Assembly (NCBI GenBank): GCA_018816945.1
Contig: JAHIVC010000099.1
Span: 192,554 to 256,553, forward strand
Length of the DNA stretch: 64,000 nt
Source of the DNA: Bacteroidota bacterium
GTDB taxonomy: Bacteria > Bacteroidota > Bacteroidia > Bacteroidales > GCA-2711565
Reading direction: 5' to 3'
How positions within the stretch are numbered: the first letter of the stretch is position 1; the number at the start of each line of letters is the position of its first letter. The notes under the pieces are model-generated. The model was not told the origin of the DNA. It was given only the letters and a program-made list of their open reading frames with translations, and did no database searches. This document shows, piece by piece, positions 44,660-53,736 of this stretch. The translations under genes were made by a program, and so were the position numbers.

Positions 44660-47551
44660 ATGCAAATAAATAAATTGTTGTTGATCATCCCATTATTATT
44701 GTTTACAAATTTGTTAATTGGCCAGAATGGTTTTATCAGGGGTTCTGTTTTTGATGGAAAAACAGGAGAATCGTTGCCCGGTGTAAATATTTCTGTTGAA
44801 GGAACAGGAAACGGTACAACTACCGATTTGGATGGTAAGTTTAATTTTGGGGTCGTCCCGGGAACCTATCGATTAAGAATTTCTTATATTTCTTACGAAA
44901 CAATTAGTATTAGTGATGTTGTTGTAAAAGCCAATGAAGCTGCTTTGTTTGAAAACCTTAAATTAAACGAAGTTGCGGTTCAGTTAGGTGAAACGGTCAT
45001 CACTGCTGCAGCTATTCGAAATACAGAGTCGGCCCTGCTTACCATGAAACAAAAATCTGCGAATGTGATTGACGGTATTTCTTCATCAGCCTTAAAAAGG
45101 ACTGGTGATTCGGATGCTGCTTCATCAATGAAGCGCATAACTGGCGTTTCGGTTGAAGGAGGAAAATATGTTTTTGTTCGAGGTTTGGGCGATCGTTATA
45201 CAAAAACGATTCTTAACGGCCTCGATATTCCGGGCCTCGATCCCGACAGGAATACCCTGCAAATGGACATATTCCCTACAGGTATTATCGATAATCTGGT
45301 GGTGAATAAATCATTTAGTGCCGATTTGCCTGCCGACTTTACCGGGGGTGTAATCAATATTAACATTAAAGCATTCCCCGAAACTAAACAGGCCAATATT
45401 TCCTTGGGATTGGGATACAATAAAAACTCTCATTTTAATCCTGATTTTTTGACTTATAAGGGTGGAAAAACAGACTGGCTGGGTTTTGACGACGGGATGC
45501 GTAAAATACCTACTACAAACGATATTCCCCTATTCTCGGAAGTGGTTGGCAGCCCGAACGGGGAAAGAGGCCTCAGGTACAGGGAAATTCTTCGTTCGTT
45601 TAATCCAACTTTAGCTGCTTCAAAACAAACCAGTTTTATGGATTACAGTTTTGGGGCTTCTTTCGGCAACCAGTTCCAGGTCGGTAAATATACAATGGGA
45701 TATATTTTTTCAGTATCATATAAAAGCAGTTCCGATTTTTTTAAAAACGCTGAATATGGAAGGTATGGAATGTCATCTGATGCCGATATAACTGAATTGG
45801 AAGTACGCGAAAAACAAGAGGGCGATTATGGAGTTAAAAACTTACTGTTAAGCGGACTGGCGGGTTTTGCAATAAAATCTCAAAAGTCAAAATACAGAAT
45901 TAACTTGCTTCACTTACAGAGCGGTGAATCGCAGGCAGGTATTTTCGATTATACGAACTCCGATCAGGGGGCTGAATTTTCAGGTTTTCAGCACAACCTC
46001 GAGTACAGCCAGCGTGCACTTTCTAATTTGTTAATTGATGGCAAACATAATTTGGTTTCAAGTGGATGGGATTTTGAATGGAAGATTTCGCCAACCATTT
46101 CAACGATAAAAGATCCCGATATCCGGTATACCCGGTATGAAGATCGCAGCGGTAATTATTCCATTGGTACGGAAGTGGGTTTTCCTGAAAGAATCTGGCG
46201 CGATTTGGATGAAATTAGCCTTGCAGGGGTTTTGCATATAACAAAAGATTTTAAATTTTTACAAGAAAATGCAAAACTGAAATTTGGTGGCGCTTATACT
46301 TATAAAGATCGTGATTTTGTTATTCAAAACTTTGCAATTAACATCCGAAACATCCCGTTAACCGGCGATCCGAATGAAATTTTCCGCGAAGATAATCTGT
46401 GGCCTTATAATGGGTCAATTAGCAGGGGAACGGCTTACGAAGTGCCGTTTATCCCGGTAAATCCAAATCAGTATAATGCAAACCTGAATAATATTGCCGG
46501 TTATGTGTCGTTCGATTTTAACCCGTTAAAAAAACTGAAAGCAATTGCAGGTGTCAGGGTTGAAAAATATGAAATGTATTACACCGGTCAGGATCAGTTA
46601 GGCACGAAAGTTCTTGACAATGAAAATGTTCTTGATAATTTTAATTTTTTCCCGACATTAAATTTGATATATAAGCTTAACGAAAGCCAGAATCTGCGTT
46701 TATCTTTTTCCAAAACAATTGCGCGGCCTTCATTCAAGGAATTGTCGTATGCCGAAATTTTCGACCCCATTAGCGGGCGTACTTTTATTGGCGGTTTGTT
46801 CCGCGATGCCAACGATGTTTCCGGCATAGAGTATTGGGATGGAAATTTAACCAGCACAGATATACTGAATTATGATTTTCGCTGGGAAATTTTTCAGAAA
46901 AACGGTCAAACTATTTCGGCAAGTTTATTCTACAAATTATTTGACAGGCCTATCGAGATGGTGCAATATGCAACCCAATCCGGCTCCTACCAACCCCGAA
47001 ATGTTGGCGATGGACAAATAATCGGCGCTGAGATTGAATTACGTCAGAATCTGCATTTATTCGGGGAAGCTTTCCGGAATTTCAGCTTAAATATGAATTT
47101 CACTTATACAAAATCAAAAATTGAATTAAGCTCAACTGAATATACTTCGCGGGTTTATCATGCCCGAACCGGACAGAAAATTGAAAAATACCGCGACATG
47201 GCAGGTCAGGCACCATTTATTATTAATGCTGGCTTTGCATATAGTGGAGGCGAAAATGGCTTTTGGAAAAGCCTTGAGGCCGGATTATATTATAATGTTC
47301 AGGGCGAAACCATACAGTATGTTGGCATTGCTGATCGACCCGATATTTATTTGGTTCCCTTTCACAGTTTGAATTTTAATGCCAACAAAAATTTTGGTAA
47401 AAATCAGCATTTTCAAATTAGCTTAAAAATTGAAAATTTGCTAAACAATATTAAAGAATCGGTTTATAAATCTTTTAATGCAGCGGACCAGTTTTATTCA
47501 AGAATCGATCCCGGAACTATTTATCAAGTTAAATTGAGTTATTCATTTTAA
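44660..47551 (+). CDS. TonB-dependent outer-membrane receptor
   Basis: 963-residue active outer-membrane importer. It has a signal peptide (about 1-21, LIGQNG), an N-terminal CarboxypepD_reg domain (GSVFDGKTGESLPGVNISVEG, about 27-105), a plug domain (about 125-235, including GVSVEGGKYVFVRGLGDRY and NKSFSADLPADFTGG), and a C-terminal 22-strand barrel ending in a YQVKLSYSF strand. The substrate is not evident. No SusD homologue follows, so it is not a classical glycan-utilisation pair; adjacency to the Pho genes leaves organophosphate or another nutrient possible. Confidence 0.92.
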   Translation: MQINKLLLIIPLLLFTNLLIGQNGFIRGSVFDGKTGESLPGVNISVEGTGNGTTTDLDGKFNFGVVPGTYRLRISYISYETISISDVVVKANEAALFENLKLNEVAVQLGETVITAAAIRNTESALLTMKQKSANVIDGISSSALKRTGDSDAASSMKRITGVSVEGGKYVFVRGLGDRYTKTILNGLDIPGLDPDRNTLQMDIFPTGIIDNLVVNKSFSADLPADFTGGVININIKAFPETKQANISLGLGYNKNSHFNPDFLTYKGGKTDWLGFDDGMRKIPTTNDIPLFSEVVGSPNGERGLRYREILRSFNPTLAASKQTSFMDYSFGASFGNQFQVGKYTMGYIFSVSYKSSSDFFKNAEYGRYGMSSDADITELEVREKQEGDYGVKNLLLSGLAGFAIKSQKSKYRINLLHLQSGESQAGIFDYTNSDQGAEFSGFQHNLEYSQRALSNLLIDGKHNLVSSGWDFEWKISPTISTIKDPDIRYTRYEDRSGNYSIGTEVGFPERIWRDLDEISLAGVLHITKDFKFLQENAKLKFGGAYTYKDRDFVIQNFAINIRNIPLTGDPNEIFREDNLWPYNGSISRGTAYEVPFIPVNPNQYNANLNNIAGYVSFDFNPLKKLKAIAGVRVEKYEMYYTGQDQLGTKVLDNENVLDNFNFFPTLNLIYKLNESQNLRLSFSKTIARPSFKELSYAEIFDPISGRTFIGGLFRDANDVSGIEYWDGNLTSTDILNYDFRWEIFQKNGQTISASLFYKLFDRPIEMVQYATQSGSYQPRNVGDGQIIGAEIELRQNLHLFGEAFRNFSLNMNFTYTKSKIELSSTEYTSRVYHARTGQKIEKYRDMAGQAPFIINAGFAYSGGENGFWKSLEAGLYYNVQGETIQYVGIADRPDIYLVPFHSLNFNANKNFGKNQHFQISLKIENLLNNIKESVYKSFNAADQFYSRIDPGTIYQVKLSYSF

Positions 47552-47630
47552 AGTAATGTTATATGAATGATAGATTATACTATGATTATAAACCAAAAAA
47601 AATAATATTTTACTAATAAACAATAACAGA

Positions 47631-48113
47631 ATGAAAATAAAATATAATCCCCAATTAATAATAGCATCCATTTTAACTTTTGTGGTAATTGCTGTTAACG
47701 CTCAAAATATCCAAATTAAAGATGGCCTTTATTATAAAATGGGAATGCTTTATACCGGAATTCATGTTGAACATTATGATAATAAACAACCAAAGGCACA
47801 GTATAAAATTAAAAATGGAACCCTGGATGGATTAACTGTTTTCTATTATGAAAGTGGTGCAAAAAAAGAACAAAGCTCATATAAAGAGGGTAAAAAAGAT
47901 GGCATTTGGATCAACTGGAGTGAAAAAGGATCTAAAATTGCTGAGGCACATTATGTGGGTGATAAAAAGCATGGAGCGTGGTTCATTTGGGATGAGAAAG
48001 GCAATCTTTTGTATGAGATGCATTATCGTATGGGTGAAAAAACAGGAATTTGGAAAATGTACGATGCCTCGGGTAAATTAATTAATGAAAGAACTTATCA
48101 GGGCATAAATTAA
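47631..48113 (+). CDS. MORN-repeat (YwqK-like) exported protein
   Basis: 160 residues with a signal peptide (about 1-24, ending NAQN) and four or five MORN-type repeats of about 22 residues (GTLDGLTVFYYESGAKKEQ, GKKDGIWINWSEKGSK, DKKHGAWFIWDEKGN, GEKTGIWKMYDASGK). Automatic annotation often calls such proteins YwqK antitoxins; here no toxin is adjacent and the signal peptide points to a periplasmic or surface role. It lies 79 bp after the TonB receptor. Confidence 0.8.
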   Translation: MKIKYNPQLIIASILTFVVIAVNAQNIQIKDGLYYKMGMLYTGIHVEHYDNKQPKAQYKIKNGTLDGLTVFYYESGAKKEQSSYKEGKKDGIWINWSEKGSKIAEAHYVGDKKHGAWFIWDEKGNLLYEMHYRMGEKTGIWKMYDASGKLINERTYQGIN

Positions 48114-48189
48114 CATTATTGTAACAGCATGGTAATATTAACTCAACCACTTTATGGTTTCTTTGCTTTGAATTTAAACAACAAACAAA

Positions 48190-48537
48190 ATGAAAAAAAT
48201 TCTGATCTCTGCCGTTTTAGTTATTGTTACAATTATTGCTTTTACAGCAAATAACACAAAAGAAACCAATACAGATACAGCAAATACTAGTGTTACGCTA
48301 AGTGGAAAAGTTATTGATTTGGTTTCCGGCGAAGCCCTTACGGGTGTAGGAATCGAAATTGAAGGTTCAAACAAAAAAGTTTATTCTGACTTTGACGGGA
48401 ACTATACCATTTCAAACCTAAAACCAGGCGAGTACAATGTTATTGCTTCTTATATTTCATATAACAAAAGTTATATCGAGAAAATTAATGTGAAGAGCAA
48501 TGAAGCCTTAAACATTAAATTACAAACTTCAAATTAA
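48190..48537 (+). CDS. Stand-alone CarboxypepD_reg domain protein
   Basis: 115 residues: a signal peptide (about 1-20) and a single carboxypeptidase-regulatory-like beta-sandwich (LSGKVIDLVSGEALTGVGIE to ASYISYNKSYIEKINVKSNE). The same domain forms the N-terminus of the TonB receptor encoded 0.6 kb upstream (compare SYISY in both), so this may be a free partner or a remnant of a longer receptor. Downstream is a terminator, so it ends its transcript. Confidence 0.8.
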   Translation: MKKILISAVLVIVTIIAFTANNTKETNTDTANTSVTLSGKVIDLVSGEALTGVGIEIEGSNKKVYSDFDGNYTISNLKPGEYNVIASYISYNKSYIEKINVKSNEALNIKLQTSN

Positions 48538-48582
48538 AATACTGCCTATCGGCTTTATTTATATATCCTGCTTAATCAGAAG

Positions 48583-48617
48583 AATAGCGAGCTAATGAAA
48601 TAGTTCGCTATTTTTTA
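48583..48617 (+). terminator. Rho-independent terminator
   Basis: AATAGCGAGCTA pairs with TAGTTCGCTATT (one mismatch) and is followed by a T-run. It closes the unit ending with the CarboxypepD_reg gene. Confidence 0.8.
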
Positions 48618-48795
48618 TTCTTTTATTTTTTGATGAATATTACTGATGCGTTAAAAAACATTTAAATTTCTAAAAGCCTTATCTATTTTTATTTCATGTT
48701 CATAGAGTCTGCTTATTCTTTGGTCTGTATTCTGCAAAATCTGAGCAATTGATCTGAATAATCATTATTTTTATATGCAAATCAATAATTTTATT

Positions 48796-50382
48796 ATGAT
48801 GAAAACGACCATTAAATTTCTATCCGCAATCTTTGTTTTTTTTGTACTCATTCCTTCAACAACGGCGCAAGGTCGTCGACAGGGCCCGGAATTGACTGAT
48901 GAACAGAAATTATTAAATATTATGCATACCATAAAAAGCCAAACCTTATATAATTATATCGACACTTTAGCGAGTGATGAGTTTGAAGGACGGCTATCCG
49001 GACATATTGGGTATGACAAATCAGCCGACTGGGTAATTAAAAAGTTCAAAGAATGGAACATTAAACCTTTGGGTGAAAATGGAACTTATCTGCAAAAATT
49101 CCCTCACCCATATTCTGATGTTTTTCCGGGATGCTATGTTCGCCTGAACATTGATCATAAAGGAGAAAATGTCGTTAAAGATTATATCTATGTGGATGAT
49201 TTTATCCCTGGATCTACCTCTGGAAATGGTGAAATAACAGCTGAAGCAATCTATGTAGGTTATGGAATTACAGCTCCCGAATTAGGTTATGACGATTATA
49301 AAGGCATGGATGTAAAAGGGAAGATAGTTGTAATGGAAAGTGAAGCCCCGGTAGGTACTTCCGATAAAGATTTTCTGAAATGGCGTGATTATACCTTCCA
49401 CCATTATAAACTTTTAAATGCTGTAAAGCATGGTGCAGCCGGATTATTATATAATTATGGCCCGATTTCAAATCCGAATAATGCCTATGTAGAGGGGTTT
49501 ATTTATTCACATATCGGGGATAACATCATGACTGATATTTTTGCCGGAACCGGTAAAAAACCTGAGGATCTTAAAAAAGAAATAGGGGAAAAACTCAAAC
49601 CTCAGTCATTTAAAACAGGAAAAATATTCAGCATTAAAAATAATACGCTTTACCATCCGGAAGGGGTCACAGCGAATGTGATTGCTTATATCGAAGGGTC
49701 TGACCCGGTGCTTAAAAATGAATTTATTATGGTTGGTGGTCACCTCGATTTCATGGGTAAAAACTGGGAAATTATGCCTGGTGCAGGCGATAATGCTGCT
49801 GCTGTTGCCGTTACTTTAGGACTAGCAGAAGCAATGTCGAAACTTGAAACAAAAATGAAACGGTCGGTTGTTTTTTTTGTTATTGCTGCCGAAGAGGCTG
49901 CATTAAAAGGAGTTCAGTATTTCCTAAAAAATCCAACTACAAATTCATTAAATAATATCGTTGGCTTTATAAACCTTGAAGGTGTTGGGATTGGCCATAG
50001 TATATCTTGTGGATTCGCTGGCAATTATCCTGACTTCTTTTCATATTTAGAGGGAAACAATAATAAATACATACACAGATATATCACGGGAGCTTATTCG
50101 ACCAACTTGGCCCGACCAAGACAAGATGCAGTTTTTTTCGATTGGTACGGAATTCCGGTGCTCTCTCTTGGTACGTTTGGAAATGCGGGAGGAGCCGGTA
50201 CTTATCGTTATCATACTCCTTATGATAATATTACTAATATTACGCCGGAAGTCACAGAAGATATTACTCAATTATTGTTTATGTCAATCTATCAAATGGC
50301 TAATGCAGACAAACTTGATTTCAAGCGTGGAGAAATGAAACCTCAATTTATCAATAAGGATCCAAATATTTTGCCTGATTAA
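48796..50382 (+). CDS. M28 family zinc peptidase with PA domain, exported
   Basis: About 528 residues from ATG 48796. A signal peptide (about 1-25, ending TTAQG) precedes a PA-like insert (about 150-245) and the M28 metallopeptidase core. Zinc-ligand regions are visible: VGGHLDFMG, GAGDNAAAVAV, AAEEAALKG, and a late YRYHTPYDN. It is probably an aminopeptidase in the periplasm or outside the cell. The frame also has an ATG at 48775 giving a less typical signal peptide. Confidence 0.9.
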   Translation: MMKTTIKFLSAIFVFFVLIPSTTAQGRRQGPELTDEQKLLNIMHTIKSQTLYNYIDTLASDEFEGRLSGHIGYDKSADWVIKKFKEWNIKPLGENGTYLQKFPHPYSDVFPGCYVRLNIDHKGENVVKDYIYVDDFIPGSTSGNGEITAEAIYVGYGITAPELGYDDYKGMDVKGKIVVMESEAPVGTSDKDFLKWRDYTFHHYKLLNAVKHGAAGLLYNYGPISNPNNAYVEGFIYSHIGDNIMTDIFAGTGKKPEDLKKEIGEKLKPQSFKTGKIFSIKNNTLYHPEGVTANVIAYIEGSDPVLKNEFIMVGGHLDFMGKNWEIMPGAGDNAAAVAVTLGLAEAMSKLETKMKRSVVFFVIAAEEAALKGVQYFLKNPTTNSLNNIVGFINLEGVGIGHSISCGFAGNYPDFFSYLEGNNNKYIHRYITGAYSTNLARPRQDAVFFDWYGIPVLSLGTFGNAGGAGTYRYHTPYDNITNITPEVTEDITQLLFMSIYQMANADKLDFKRGEMKPQFINKDPNILPD

Positions 50383-50402
50383 ACTCAAATTTGCTCTTTA
50401 AC

Positions 50403-50434
50403 AAAAATCCTCGGCTTACTAGTCGAGGATTTTT
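50403..50434 (+). terminator. Rho-independent terminator
   Basis: AAAAATCCTCG, a 10-base loop, CGAGGATTTTT. Closes the M28 peptidase gene. Confidence 0.88.
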
Positions 50435-50457
50435 TATTTTATCCAATTGATAAGCAA

Positions 50458-50643
50458 TTGTAATACATGGAAATACGATTGTTTAAGTTGGTTTTTAACA
50501 ATGAAACCATGAAACACATTAACACTTAAACACCCCAACACAATTGCAAATGCAGTCGTCATTCGATTGTCATACAATAGTAATACATTGTAATACATGG
50601 AAATACGATTGTTAAAGTTGGCTTTTAACAATAAAACCATGAA
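50458..50643. repeat. Direct 56-bp repeat pair with ATTGTAAT-type units
   Basis: Two 56-base copies, 50458-50513 and 50588-50643, spaced 130 bp apart and differing at only a few positions, each beginning TTGTAATACATGGAAATACG. The spacer holds further ATTGT/ACAAT units (GATTGTCATACAATAG). It fills most of the 334-bp gap between the M28 peptidase terminator and glyS and resembles the shorter blocks at 7221, 8568 and 12541. Confidence 0.85.
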
Positions 50644-50704
50644 TCAATCGAACAATGAAACACTTTAACATATCATTGACTAATTATCAAATCAACTAAT
50701 TGAT

Positions 50705-50712
50705 TATTTTTG
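50705..50712 (+). promoter_or_regulatory. -7 promoter box of glyS
   Basis: TATTTTTG ends only 4 bp before the glyS ATG, so transcription would begin at or next to the start codon: a leaderless or near-leaderless mRNA. Confidence 0.5.
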
Positions 50713-50716
50713 CAGC

Positions 50717-52234
50717 ATGGCAAACGAAGAACTTTTTAAAAAAATCATTGCCCATGCGAAGGAGTATGGCTTTGTTTTTCAGTCAAGCGAAATTTATGAT
50801 GGACTTAGTGCGGTATATGATTACGGTCAAAACGGAGCTGAGTTAAAGAAAAATATTAAAGATTATTGGTGGAAGTCGATGGTTCAATACCATGAAAATA
50901 TTGTGGGAATTGATTCTGCTATTTTTATGCATCCTACCATTTGGAAAGCATCGGGACATGTGGATGCTTTTAGTGACCCGATGATCGATAATAAAGATTC
51001 AAAAAAGCGTTATCGCGCAGATGTTTTAGTTGAAGATTTTATTGCAAAGATTGAATCCAAAATTGAAAAAGAAGTTGATAAAGCTGCTTCCAGATTTGGA
51101 GAATCTTTTGATAAGACTCAATTTTTAGCAACCAATCAAAGGGTGTTGGATAATCAGCTCAAAATCGATGATATCAAAAACCGCTTGTATCCTGCGATGG
51201 ATGCCAATGATTTTGCAGGCATTAAAAAATTGATCGAGGATTTAGAAATTGCATGCCCCTTATCAGGATCGAGGAACTGGACCGAGGTTCGACAATTTAA
51301 CCTGATGTTTTCTACCCAAATAGGCTCATTAAGTGAAGAAGCCAATCAAATTTATTTACGTCCGGAAACTGCACAAGGCATATTTGTGAATTATCTGAAC
51401 GTTCAAAAAACCGGACGGATGAAAATCCCATTTGGAATTGCCCAAATAGGTAAAGCTTTTAGAAATGAAATTGTTGCCCGTCAGTTCATTTTCCGTATGC
51501 GCGAATTTGAACAAATGGAAATGCAATTTTTTGTAAAACCAGGTGAAGAAATGAAATGGTACGAATACTGGAAGGAAGCAAGGATGAAATGGCATCTTTC
51601 ATTAGGTATCCCTGCCGAAAACTATCGTTTTCACAATCATGAAAAACTGGCACATTATGCCAATGCTGCTGCCGATATCGAATTCAATTTTCCTTTTGGA
51701 TTTAAAGAGTTGGAAGGGATTCATTCGAGAACCGATTTCGATTTGGGGGCCCATCAGGAATTTTCGGGTAAAAAACTACAGTATTTTGATCCAGAATTAA
51801 ATGAAAGTTATGTTCCTTATGTAGTTGAAACCTCGATAGGTCTTGACCGAACTTTTTTGGCCATTTTAAGTCATGCTTATACTGAGGAAAAATTGGAAGA
51901 CGGATCGGAGAGGGTTGTTATGAAAATACCCCCGGTTTTAGCCCCGATCAAAGCTGCTATATTGCCTTTAATGAAAAAAGATGGTTTGCCCGAAAAAGCG
52001 CGTGAAATCATGGATACCTTAAAGTTTGATTATATGTGTCAGTATGAGGAAAAAGATGCCATAGGACGTCGCTACCGTCGTTATGATGCCATCGGAACGC
52101 CTTATTGTATTACGATCGATCATCAAACTTTGGTGGATCAAACGGTAACCATTCGTGAACGGGATAGTATGAAGCAGGAACGAATTCCAATTGAAAATAT
52201 ATCGGGGATTATTGCAGAAAAGTTAAGAAATTAA
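50717..52234 (+). CDS. glyS: Glycyl-tRNA synthetase, dimeric type
   Basis: Class II synthetase of the eukaryote/archaea-like alpha2 form, 505 residues. Visible are the N-terminal motif FVFQSSEIYDGLSAVYDYG, motif 2 region GKAFRNEIVARQFIFRMREFEQMEMQ, ELEGIHSRTDFDLGAHQ, motif 3 ETSIGLDRTFLAIL and a C-terminal anticodon-binding domain (PPVLAPIKAAILPL onward). There is no separate alpha/beta pair. The ATG follows a promoter box so closely that the mRNA may be leaderless. Confidence 0.96.
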   Translation: MANEELFKKIIAHAKEYGFVFQSSEIYDGLSAVYDYGQNGAELKKNIKDYWWKSMVQYHENIVGIDSAIFMHPTIWKASGHVDAFSDPMIDNKDSKKRYRADVLVEDFIAKIESKIEKEVDKAASRFGESFDKTQFLATNQRVLDNQLKIDDIKNRLYPAMDANDFAGIKKLIEDLEIACPLSGSRNWTEVRQFNLMFSTQIGSLSEEANQIYLRPETAQGIFVNYLNVQKTGRMKIPFGIAQIGKAFRNEIVARQFIFRMREFEQMEMQFFVKPGEEMKWYEYWKEARMKWHLSLGIPAENYRFHNHEKLAHYANAAADIEFNFPFGFKELEGIHSRTDFDLGAHQEFSGKKLQYFDPELNESYVPYVVETSIGLDRTFLAILSHAYTEEKLEDGSERVVMKIPPVLAPIKAAILPLMKKDGLPEKAREIMDTLKFDYMCQYEEKDAIGRRYRRYDAIGTPYCITIDHQTLVDQTVTIRERDSMKQERIPIENISGIIAEKLRN

Positions 52235-52250
52235 AGATAGATCTAGAAAA

Positions 52251-52285
52251 TAGGGATGGCTTCCTAAAAGAGGAAGCCATCCCTA
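52251..52285. terminator. Perfect 15-bp hairpin after glyS
   Basis: TAGGGATGGCTTCCT, a 5-base loop, and its exact complement. It lies 16 bp after the glyS stop. Only a weak AT-rich tail follows, so it may be an mRNA-stabilising stem rather than the terminator. Confidence 0.7.
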
Positions 52286-52356
52286 TAAGAATTTCTTCAA
52301 TAATAGATAAAAAAATTAAAGGAATTTAATCTTATTTAGCTCAGGGTAAAGAAAGG

Positions 52357-52384
52357 AAAGCGACTTTATAGGTCGCTTTTTACT
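52357..52384 (+). terminator. Rho-independent terminator
   Basis: AAAGCGAC, a 7-base loop, GTCGCTTTTT. A second stem downstream of glyS with a T-run, between glyS and the convergent pth gene. Confidence 0.8.
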
Positions 52385-52459
52385 TATATTTTAGGACTAT
52401 GGGAGCCAGAGCTTAAGTCAAAATCTTAACATTACATCTCTACTTCGCTCGATATGACT

Positions 52460-53023
52460 TTATTTTTTATTATATTTTGTCATCGTAAGGCCAATTCCAA
52501 TACTTACAAAACTTTTAATAATATCAGTTGCAACTTTGATACGTGGGATAAGGATATCCTCTTCGGTTTTGGTCCATCTTCCAAGTACATAATCAGATTG
52601 AAAGCCTTGAGCAAAGTCATTACCAATGCCAACTCGGAGCCTAGGAAATTCAGTAGTTCCCAAATGTTCAATAATACTCGTTAATCCGTTGTGGCTTCCG
52701 TCGCCACCTTTGCTTTTTAATCGTAAACCTCCAACCGGGAGTGCTATATCATCTAAAATGCTTAGCGAATTCTCAATTGGAATGTTCTCTTGTGTTAACC
52801 AATATTTAACTGCTTTACCGCTTAAGTTCATATAAGTTGCAGGTTTCGCCAAAATAAGTACTCTTCCCCTATATTTCATCTTTGCAATAGAAGCGAGTCG
52901 TCCGGGTTCAAATTTAACACCAGCCTCCTGAGCTAAAGCATCCAATACTATAAATCCAATATTATGACGGGTATTTTGATACTCATCACCAATATTTCCT
53001 AATCCTGTAATTAAATATTTCAT
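52460..53023 (-). CDS. pth: Peptidyl-tRNA hydrolase
   Basis: Releases tRNA from peptidyl-tRNA dropped by ribosomes. From MKYLITGLGN it has 187 residues, with the family motifs GLGNIGDEYQNTRHNIGF (catalytic His in TRHN), KPATYMNLSG and GGDGSHNGLTSI. An in-frame ATG 9 bp upstream is less likely. Last gene of the prs-rplY-pth unit. Confidence 0.95.
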   Translation of the reverse strand: MKYLITGLGNIGDEYQNTRHNIGFIVLDALAQEAGVKFEPGRLASIAKMKYRGRVLILAKPATYMNLSGKAVKYWLTQENIPIENSLSILDDIALPVGGLRLKSKGGDGSHNGLTSIIEHLGTTEFPRLRVGIGNDFAQGFQSDYVLGRWTKTEEDILIPRIKVATDIIKSFVSIGIGLTMTKYNKK

Positions 53024-53095
53024 TATTAACAAAAAAATATGGGTGTAAAGTTAGAAAATAACCTTACACCCATTCTTAATGAGTTTTATAAAATG

Positions 53096-53716
53096 CTATT
53101 CTTCTGATTTTCCCTCGGTTGATTTGCTTTCTTCAGTTGATTCTTCTTCATCAGCAGCTTCAGCAACAGCTGCAGCACGGGCGGCAAATACTCCAACAAT
53201 AATCGAATTTGGATTATCAAGGAAAGTTATTTTATCGTTTTTAACATCAGAAACAAGTATTGAGTCTCCGATTTTTAATTTAGAAATATCAATTACCAAT
53301 TGATCTGGTAAATCTTCGAGCAAAGCTTTTATCTTAATTTTCCTAATTTTCTTCACAAGTTTCCCTCCGGTAATTACACCGGGTGCAGTACCTTCTAAAG
53401 CAACCGGAACAGCAATAGTTACTTGTTTGCCAGGTTGAATTTCCAAGAAATCGGCATGTAAAATATTATCATGTACAGGATGATATTGTATATCCTGAAG
53501 AACTGCGGTGTAATTTTTATCACCAATCGTTATTTCAACGATATAAACATGTGGTGTAAAGATGATTCCTTTAAAGTTTGTTTCATCAGTAAAGAACTGA
53601 ATTTGTTCTTTTCCGCCATAAATAACACAGGGAACTTTTCCTTCTTTTCTGTGTTTTTTAGCATCTTTTTTCCCTACGCTCTCTCTTAGAGAACCGCTCA
53701 ATGATACTGTTTTCAT
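53096..53716 (-). CDS. rplY: 50S ribosomal protein L25 (CTC form)
   Basis: 5S rRNA-binding ribosomal protein with the long CTC-type C-terminal domain, 206 residues. N-terminal SLSGSLRESVGKKDAKKHRK and GKVPCVIYGG are typical; the C-terminus is an acidic, Glu- and Ser-rich tail (ADEEESTEESKSTEGKSEE). It lies between prs and pth in the conserved order. Confidence 0.93.
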   Translation of the reverse strand: MKTVSLSGSLRESVGKKDAKKHRKEGKVPCVIYGGKEQIQFFTDETNFKGIIFTPHVYIVEITIGDKNYTAVLQDIQYHPVHDNILHADFLEIQPGKQVTIAVPVALEGTAPGVITGGKLVKKIRKIKIKALLEDLPDQLVIDISKLKIGDSILVSDVKNDKITFLDNPNSIIVGVFAARAAAVAEAADEEESTEESKSTEGKSEE

Positions 53717-53736
53717 AATTTGTTTGTTTTAATTTA

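Noticed and set aside
47631-48113. Toxin-antitoxin system (YwqK antitoxin)
   Set aside because: The label comes from automatic naming of MORN-repeat proteins; no toxin gene is adjacent and the protein has a signal peptide.
50458-50643. CRISPR array
   Set aside because: There are only two repeat copies, 56 bp long and 130 bp apart, without regular short spacers or cas genes.
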